DNA from: Verrucomicrobiota bacterium
GTDB taxonomy: Bacteria > Verrucomicrobiota > Verrucomicrobiia > Chthoniobacterales > UBA10450
Reading direction: 5' to 3'
DNA length: 11,075 bases
Assembly (NCBI GenBank): GCA_003219355.1
Contig: QHOQ01000094.1
Span: forward strand, 1 to 11,075
Position numbers and translations under genes: made by a program. Shown piece by piece: positions 6,275 through 11,075 of the stretch (the first letter of the stretch is position 1; every line of letters begins with the position of its first letter). A model generated the notes under the pieces. It was not told the origin of the DNA and searched no databases. It saw nothing but the letters and a program-made list of their open reading frames with translations.

Positions 6275-6703
6275 TTACACCGGGTCGGAAAGGTCGACAT
6301 CTTTCGTTGCCCGGAATTTCTCCCAGCTCTCCGGCAAACGCAGCAGTTTCCCCGCGGGCATCTCGATAAGAGCGACCATTTGGCGGCATTCGGCAATCAG
6401 CAAATCGTCTTCGGGACGGACAATGCGAAATGCGCACCAAAATCGCGCACGGTCCAATTGATCGAGCCAGCCTTCAATGGCGAGTCGATCCCCAAGTTTG
6501 GCGGCGCGACGATAGTCGATCTCAGTGCGTACGACCACAGGATATCTTTGAGTCTGCGCCATTTCTGCGAGCGCAAGACCAAGTTCTTCGGCTAGGAGTG
6601 TGCGTGCCGTTTCGACGAACCGCAGATAGGCGATGTTGGATACGACGCCACCGCAATCAGTATCGAAAAACATCACCTGCACTTCCGTGCGGATACGCGG
6701 CAT
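6275..6703 (-). CDS. Hotdog-fold acyl-CoA thioesterase (YbgC/FadM/4HBT family)
   Basis: A 142-residue cytoplasmic thioesterase of the hotdog fold, expected to hydrolyse acyl-CoA or acyl carrier protein thioesters. The signature region VMFFDTDCGGVVSNIAYLRFVETAR (residues 10-34) matches the family pattern with its DTD and GGVV motifs and a Glu in ETAR, followed by VVVRTEIDYRRAAKLGDRL. At the position where YbgC proteins have YH after GVV, this protein has Ser-Asn, so the usual His is missing while the Asp of DTD is kept. I placed the start at the ATG 6703-6701; a TTG seven codons upstream (6724) is possible. YbgC genes often sit beside tol-pal, but here the neighbours are lipid A and glycan genes. 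A role in acyl-chain supply or editing for the envelope is inferred from that context. Confidence 0.86.
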   Translation of the reverse strand: MPRIRTEVQVMFFDTDCGGVVSNIAYLRFVETARTLLAEELGLALAEMAQTQRYPVVVRTEIDYRRAAKLGDRLAIEGWLDQLDRARFWCAFRIVRPEDDLLIAECRQMVALIEMPAGKLLRLPESWEKFRATKDVDLSDPV

Positions 6704-6777
6704 TGCGGGAGTCACAATGAACAATCATCTCGGAAGGCATTCGAAAGCAATGGGAAACGTCCGGTGGACCGGGAATC

Positions 6778-6805
6778 ATTATAAATCTAATCAAGCCAGT
6801 GCCGA
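6778..6805 (-). promoter_or_regulatory. Candidate promoter for the thioesterase-GT39 pair
   Basis: On the - strand a perfect TATAAT occupies 6783-6778. At a 16-base spacing, TCGGCA (6805-6800) matches the -35 consensus at 4 of 6 positions. Transcription would begin near 6771, giving a leader of about 68 bases before the ATG at 6703. The -35 falls inside the last codons of the upstream fusion gene (stop at 6793-6791), so the pair can be expressed separately from it or by read-through. Confidence 0.5.
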
Positions 6806-8737
6806 AGAGCTTTGCAAGATCGATAAGACCGCGTTGATCGCTTCCTCAACGCTGACCTCTTTCATACAACGAAAATCAATCGGACATTTGCGCAAGAAGC
6901 ATGGACTGCATTCGACTTGATGCCGCACAATAATCTGCCGATTGCCAAGCGGTCCAGTAAGGCGAGGTTCGGTCGAACCAAAAATAGCAACCGTCGGGAC
7001 ACCGAGCAAAGAAGCAAGATGCATCGTGCCGGTATCATTTGTCAGCAATAAGCGGCACTCGCGCAGTTCGTCGATCAGTTGCTCGAGCGTCGTTTGGCCA
7101 ATGCGATTCACGCAAGAATCTCCGAGCGTCTTCGCAATCGTCTCACCGACTGCCATGTCCGTCGCCGTTCCGAAAAGAATCCATTGCGCAGATAATTGCG
7201 CGCCAACCGCTGTTGCCACTTCGGCGAACCGATGCGGCAGCCAGCGCTTGGCGGGTCCGTACTCCGCACCAGGAGAGAGGGCGAGCTTCATGCGTTCGTC
7301 CGCTGGAGGGAGGGCCCGCGTGCCGTCGGAAATAATAGGGACGCGATGGGGCGCTTCCCTCCAGTTGTCTTGGACGCTCACGCCCAGTTCGCGTGCAACT
7401 CGTAAATAGCGATCCGCGTGATGCTCGATCGGCCCGGGTCTTTCGCGTTCGTAAATGATCTGATTGAGCAACCAACTGCGGAAATGGCCGCGATAGCCGA
7501 CTCGGCGCGGAATCTCGCTCAGCCAAGTTTCCAACGCCGTGCGCAAAGAATTTGGAAAGAGGATCGCAACGTCGAAATGCGACTGGCGCCGGATCGAGCG
7601 GACTGTTGCGAGAAGGGATTTATTCGGCAGCGGGACAATTTCGCTAACCTCCGGAATCAATTTCCACATCGATACGATCTTTGACGCCGCGGCGACGGTA
7701 ATATGCGCATCAGGACGTCCGGCCTTGATCGCGCGGACGGCTGGCACACTCATCACCGCGTCGCCGAGCCAGTTGCTCGAACGAATGAGAATCCGGAACG
7801 GCTTTAAGTTTTGAGCCGAAACACCGAACGGCAAATAGATGCCGCGTTTATATCTCGCCAGAAGAAAATTGGGCCGAGGCGTTTTCCAGCGATTATGTAC
7901 CCAAAACCAATCTTCGGGGGCGCGCCGGATTTGCTGTTCGATCACCTGATTTATTTTTGCAGAAAGCGATCCTACCGATTCTTCCTTGTTTTCCAATGCA
8001 GGCGAAATAGCGATCCTCCAACGAGCTCGTCCGTCGGTGTAGATGGCCACACCAATCAGCGCGGCCCCGGTACGTTTCGCAAGCAATGCTGGCAGCGGTG
8101 ACGTCGATGCGAGACGACCAAAGAATGGAACCCACACACCGTGATCGCCGGCATGTTGATCGCTCAGAATTCCAATGGCGCCGCCATCGCGAAGCAGTTT
8201 GATTGCCTTGTCGAAGCCTTCCTTGCGATCGAACATCTCGACGCCGGCGCGTCCCCGCACGCGACGCACGTGTTCATCGATGAAGCGATTGCCCAGCCTT
8301 TGATAGATGGTGCTGTTTCTGACGTAGCCGATGTATTTCGGCAGGATGTGCGCGAATAGCTCCCAAGTTGCGAGATGGCTCAGGATCAGCACAACTGGAC
8401 GGCCTGCCCGCAATTCCCGATGGATAAAATCCAGATTTTGCGCCTCGATTCGTGTCGCCATTTTTTCCATCGGCATCGCTGTGAGCTTGATGCTGCACAA
8501 GAGATTCGCGCCCAGCCTCTGAAAATGGCTACGCACAAGACAACCCAATTCTCTCGGCGATTTTTCATTTCCAAATGCGATGGCAACGTTGCGCTGCGCC
8601 AGGCGTCGATATTTTCCGGAAACGATCCAGGCACAAAAACCAAGAAATTCTCCGAAAACAAAGAGAACCGGTAATGGTAGCGCGCTGGCAATCGCCGATC
8701 CTGAGCGATAAAGAAGATAAACGATGAAATCTAGCAT
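6791..8737 (-). CDS. Fusion of LpxL-type lipid A acyltransferase and WaaF-type heptosyltransferase
   Basis: A single 648-residue frame joins two normally separate lipopolysaccharide enzymes. Residues 1-285 are an LpxL/HtrB-type acyltransferase: an N-terminal hydrophobic segment, the catalytic HxxxxE motif H121-LATW-E126 (LSHLATWELF), LSDQHAGDHGVWVPFFG (191-207), and the terminal WFWVHNRWK (277-285). Residues 314-640 are a GT9 ADP-heptose transferase closest to WaaF (heptosyltransferase II): ILIRSSNWLGDAVMSVPAVRA (316-336), SPGAEYGPAKRWLPHRFAEV (488-507), TNDTGTMHLASLLGVPTVAI (566-585), and a Cys-rich CSPCFLRKCP region (610-619). Each half is close to full length for its family (about 300 and 340), and the 28-residue linker has no stop or frameshift. 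The protein would sit on the inner face of the inner membrane, acylating lipid A and extending its heptose core. I chose the ATG at 8737; a TTG at 8803 only adds polar residues. Confidence 0.9.
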   Translation of the reverse strand: MLDFIVYLLYRSGSAIASALPLPVLFVFGEFLGFCAWIVSGKYRRLAQRNVAIAFGNEKSPRELGCLVRSHFQRLGANLLCSIKLTAMPMEKMATRIEAQNLDFIHRELRAGRPVVLILSHLATWELFAHILPKYIGYVRNSTIYQRLGNRFIDEHVRRVRGRAGVEMFDRKEGFDKAIKLLRDGGAIGILSDQHAGDHGVWVPFFGRLASTSPLPALLAKRTGAALIGVAIYTDGRARWRIAISPALENKEESVGSLSAKINQVIEQQIRRAPEDWFWVHNRWKTPRPNFLLARYKRGIYLPFGVSAQNLKPFRILIRSSNWLGDAVMSVPAVRAIKAGRPDAHITVAAASKIVSMWKLIPEVSEIVPLPNKSLLATVRSIRRQSHFDVAILFPNSLRTALETWLSEIPRRVGYRGHFRSWLLNQIIYERERPGPIEHHADRYLRVARELGVSVQDNWREAPHRVPIISDGTRALPPADERMKLALSPGAEYGPAKRWLPHRFAEVATAVGAQLSAQWILFGTATDMAVGETIAKTLGDSCVNRIGQTTLEQLIDELRECRLLLTNDTGTMHLASLLGVPTVAIFGSTEPRLTGPLGNRQIIVRHQVECSPCFLRKCPIDFRCMKEVSVEEAINAVLSILQSSSALA

Positions 8738-8779
8738 GCAGGATCGGTCAGTCTCGCGGGATGACGGGGCAGGGTAAAT

Positions 8780-8809
8780 TTGCCTGCGTCCTGCTTCAAC
8801 CAATATAAT
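8780..8809 (+). promoter_or_regulatory. Candidate sigma-70 promoter directing a leaderless glycosyltransferase mRNA
   Basis: A perfect TATAAT lies at 8804-8809, with TTGCCT (8780-8785, 4 of 6 matches) 18 bases upstream. The expected start site, about seven bases after the -10, falls at 8816-8817, the first base of the proposed GTG start codon. The AT block (8802-8812) also reads as TATATT and TATTAT on the - strand, so it could provide a -10 for the divergent fusion gene, but no good -35 is visible there. Confidence 0.55.
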
Positions 8810-8816
8810 ATACGCG

Positions 8817-11075
8817 GTGTTGCCATCGCCCTTTCATTCCCTTGGTCTCGATTTCTCGCGCGCTATCTCGCGCAAGTTCGAACGGGGCCGATTTGTCGTG
8901 ATCGGGGCAGATCCTGAGAAACTTGAGCGGCAATTTACCGAAACAGGAAGGGAAGCCGTCGTTCTTGGGACTTCGCGTGATTTACCGGCAAAGCTTCGAC
9001 AAGGTGACAGTGCAGCACACTTTGAAATTGCGGTCTGGTTTTATCCGCCTGAAAAAAGTGAGGACGATCGCGTTGCAGAGGATCTCTCGCGCTGCGCGGA
9101 CAACATTGTGCTGATACCCGGCAGAGGCGCGGATGTCAGCGAGCGACGTCCCCAACTTGTCGAATGCTTTCGCCGATTCGGCTTTCTGCCTGATTATGAA
9201 TGCGATCTGAGTGACCTAGCTCCAGCCGCGATACGGCTCCAGCCTAGGCCGAGCGAACCTGCCGATGCGCTAATTCCAGCGGTGGAGGCGACGTTTGCGA
9301 GACTCAACACGCGGCTGGATGCTTCGCAGCGGGGCTACCAAATCCAAGAATCCGAATTAGAAGCCGCGCATCGGCACATCGCCGCGCTCGAGGAGAAATT
9401 GCTCAAGCTGAAGGAATATCGGCGCGAATTAAAATCGTTAAAAGCGCAGAGACAGATACTGCGCAAATCCCCCGAGCGTAGGATTGGTCAACTCTTGCTG
9501 GCACCCTATCGTCTCCCAGAAAAGTTCGTAAAAGCCATCCGGAAAAAATTGCGCCCGCGTGCCGCGAAGTTTGCGCGATCGGCCGCTCCAACTCAGTATC
9601 AGGAGTGGTTCGAGCGGCATCGCGCGAGTGTGAGCGATCTCAAGCGAATGCGACATGAGGCGCGTGCCTTTGCTTGTCAACCGCTAATCAGCGTGATCAC
9701 GCCTGTCTTTAATACGCCCGTGCATCGGCTTGAGGAAGCTGTTGAGTCCGTCCTGGCGCAAGCCTATGAAAACTGGGAGTTGCTCTTAGTTGATGATGGA
9801 TCAAGCTCGGTCGATTTGCTGGATGCTTTGCCTCATTTGGCTGCGCGCGACCAGCGTATCCATCTTGAAAAGCTTGGAAAACACGCGGGTATTTCCGCGG
9901 CTTCCAATCAGGGCCTCACGCGTGCTGGCGGCGAATGGGTCGCCTTTCTCGATCACGACGATGTGATCGAGCCGGACGCGCTTTTTCAATTTGCCAAGCT
10001 TTTGCAGATCCAGCGCGATGCCGAAATGATTTATTCGGACGAAGACAAACTGGACGAAGATGGCTTTGAGGCGCCCTTGTTTAAGCCTGATTGGTCGCCC
10101 GACTTCTTTCTCTCATACAATTACGTCGGCCATTTGACTGCGGCGCGACGCGACGTTGTCCAGAAAGTCGGCGGATTCCGATCGGAATTCGACAGCGCGC
10201 AGGATTACGACCTTTTCCTTCGTGTCGCCGAGCAGACCGATCGGATTCATCATATTCCGCGGGTGCTGTATCATTGGCGGCGTAGCGCCGACTCCAGCGC
10301 GATCAGTGTTCGACAAAAACGCGGACAACTCGACGCGACGCGGCGCGCCATTGAAGATCATCTGAAGCATCGCGGCGAGCGCGCTCGTGTTGCAGTGGAT
10401 TGGCGCACCCACGCCTTCTGCGTCAGGCGCGACCTGTTGTTGGCGAGGAAAATTTCAATCATCATTCCGAGTTGCCACGGCGCGGAGTCGCTCGAACGGT
10501 GCATCGGAAGCCTGACGAGCAAGACGAGGTACCCGGGCTATGAGATTGTCATCGTCCAAGGCGACCAGAAATCCCCCGAAGCGGCCGTGAGTTCCTCAAG
10601 TTTCCCAGGTCGCTTGCTATATTTCTCTGGCGCGACTAATGGTTCGGCGGCCAAAAATTTCGCGGTCAATCAAACCGAGAATCCGTGGCTTCTTTTCCTG
10701 GACGACAGTATTGAAGTGATCGAACCGGACTGGCTGGCGATCATGGCAGAGCACGTCCAGCGGCCGCCGGTCGGCGCGGTCGGCGCGCGATTACTGAATC
10801 CGAGTAACACGATTGAACACGCCGGGATTGTTCTTGGCGTCAATGGAATCGCGCAGCCAGCTTTTCGCGGTTTTGCCGCGGAACATCCCGGGGCGAGTCG
10901 CCAGTTGCAGGTGACGCGCAACTGCAGTGCGGTTTCGAGCGCGTGCATGCTGACGCGGCGTGAAATTTTTCAGCAAGCGGGTGGATTCGATGAAAATCTG
11001 CCGGGCGCGCTTGCCGACGTCGATCTTTGCCTCAAAATGCGGCGCGCGAGTTCCCTGATTGTTTACACTCCTTTT
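8817..11075 (+). CDS. Large tandem GT2 glycosyltransferase with Rossmann-like and coiled-coil N-terminus, 3' end cut off
   Basis: The frame is open from 8778 to the window end, giving 753 residues from the GTG at 8817 with no stop. Residues 20-145 form an alpha/beta domain (RFVVIGAD at 25-32, later IVLIPGRG) resembling a degenerate Rossmann or methyltransferase fold without a glycine-rich SAM motif. Residues 157-216 are a charged, heptad-like probable coiled coil. The first GT2 domain starts at residue 290 (LISVITPVFNTP), with VDDGSS (Asp326-327), DHDD at 379-382 as metal-binding DxD, and the acceptor-site motif QDYDLFLRV (462-470). A second GT2 domain starts at 546 (ISIIIPS), with LDDSIEV (Asp629-630) and ADVDLCLKM (733-741). 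Tandem GT2 proteins of this type build O-antigen or exopolysaccharide chains. No in-frame ATG occurs before residue 278, so GTG 8817 or TTG 8820 must be the start. The gene diverges from the acyltransferase-heptosyltransferase fusion. Confidence 0.88.
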   Translation, partial: MLPSPFHSLGLDFSRAISRKFERGRFVVIGADPEKLERQFTETGREAVVLGTSRDLPAKLRQGDSAAHFEIAVWFYPPEKSEDDRVAEDLSRCADNIVLIPGRGADVSERRPQLVECFRRFGFLPDYECDLSDLAPAAIRLQPRPSEPADALIPAVEATFARLNTRLDASQRGYQIQESELEAAHRHIAALEEKLLKLKEYRRELKSLKAQRQILRKSPERRIGQLLLAPYRLPEKFVKAIRKKLRPRAAKFARSAAPTQYQEWFERHRASVSDLKRMRHEARAFACQPLISVITPVFNTPVHRLEEAVESVLAQAYENWELLLVDDGSSSVDLLDALPHLAARDQRIHLEKLGKHAGISAASNQGLTRAGGEWVAFLDHDDVIEPDALFQFAKLLQIQRDAEMIYSDEDKLDEDGFEAPLFKPDWSPDFFLSYNYVGHLTAARRDVVQKVGGFRSEFDSAQDYDLFLRVAEQTDRIHHIPRVLYHWRRSADSSAISVRQKRGQLDATRRAIEDHLKHRGERARVAVDWRTHAFCVRRDLLLARKISIIIPSCHGAESLERCIGSLTSKTRYPGYEIVIVQGDQKSPEAAVSSSSFPGRLLYFSGATNGSAAKNFAVNQTENPWLLFLDDSIEVIEPDWLAIMAEHVQRPPVGAVGARLLNPSNTIEHAGIVLGVNGIAQPAFRGFAAEHPGASRQLQVTRNCSAVSSACMLTRREIFQQAGGFDENLPGALADVDLCLKMRRASSLIVYTPF

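Noticed and set aside
6259..6396. Longer GT39 N-terminus overlapping the thioesterase gene
   Set aside because: The extra 46 residues are rich in Cys and Arg, have no membrane or family features, and run antiparallel in frame to the well-supported 3' end of the thioesterase gene on the same strand. The ATG at 6258 fits the stop-start spacing.
7800..7890. Possible frameshift or missed stop joining two separate genes in the acyltransferase-heptosyltransferase region
   Set aside because: Both domains read in the same frame without interruption, with family motifs intact on either side of the linker, so a true fusion is the simpler reading from this sequence.
1..11075. CRISPR array, integrase, transposase or phage defence island
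   Set aside because: No spaced direct repeats, recombinase motifs or known defence domains were seen. Every long frame is accounted for by redox, RNA modification or envelope functions.

Overview
The window looks like chromosomal DNA from a member of the Verrucomicrobiota (PVC group), possibly a soil Chthoniobacterales-type organism. The main support is a 51-residue basic protein at 3706-3861 that I recognise as the PVC small basic protein family. GC-rich hairpin repeats between genes, weak Shine-Dalgarno sequences and a Gram-negative envelope gene set (lipid A acylation, heptose transfer, ArnT-type transferase) fit this. The assignment is inferred from the sequence alone.

Left part (1-2074, + strand): the 3' portion of a DsbD-type transmembrane thiol reductase, then a secreted redoxin with one active-site-type Cys plus a C-terminal Cys. 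Together they look like a small extracytoplasmic redox pair. A 7-bp palindrome lies between them and a hairpin terminator follows.

Second part (2083-3861, - strand): small basic protein, then an RluB-type rRNA pseudouridine synthase, then a short-chain dehydrogenase. The last two genes overlap by 20 bp. A 65-bp palindromic element able to fold as a three-way junction lies inside the 3' end of the synthase gene and encodes most of its C-terminal tail. A second, degenerate inverted repeat sits between the small basic protein gene and the synthase gene.

Middle (3931-4491, + strand): a membrane-anchored rhodanese-like protein in which Asp replaces the catalytic Cys. Its stop overlaps the convergent stop of the next gene.

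Right part (4486-11075): an envelope lipid and glycan block. On the - strand, reading leftward, are a single-chain fusion of an LpxL-type lipid A acyltransferase with a WaaF-type heptosyltransferase, a hotdog acyl-CoA thioesterase, and a GT39/ArnT-type polytopic glycosyltransferase. Divergently on the + strand is a large, truncated protein with a Rossmann-like N-terminal domain, a coiled coil and tandem GT2 glycosyltransferase domains. It probably starts at a GTG a few bases after a perfect TATAAT, which suggests a leaderless mRNA.

Genes fill nearly all of the window: no gene-free stretch exceeds about 110 bp, and I saw no tRNA, rRNA, CRISPR array, insertion sequence or phage gene. I did not find a clear new defence or mobile system. 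The most unusual items are the acyltransferase-heptosyltransferase fusion, the Cys-less rhodanese, the repeat used as coding sequence, and the probable leaderless multidomain glycosyltransferase.
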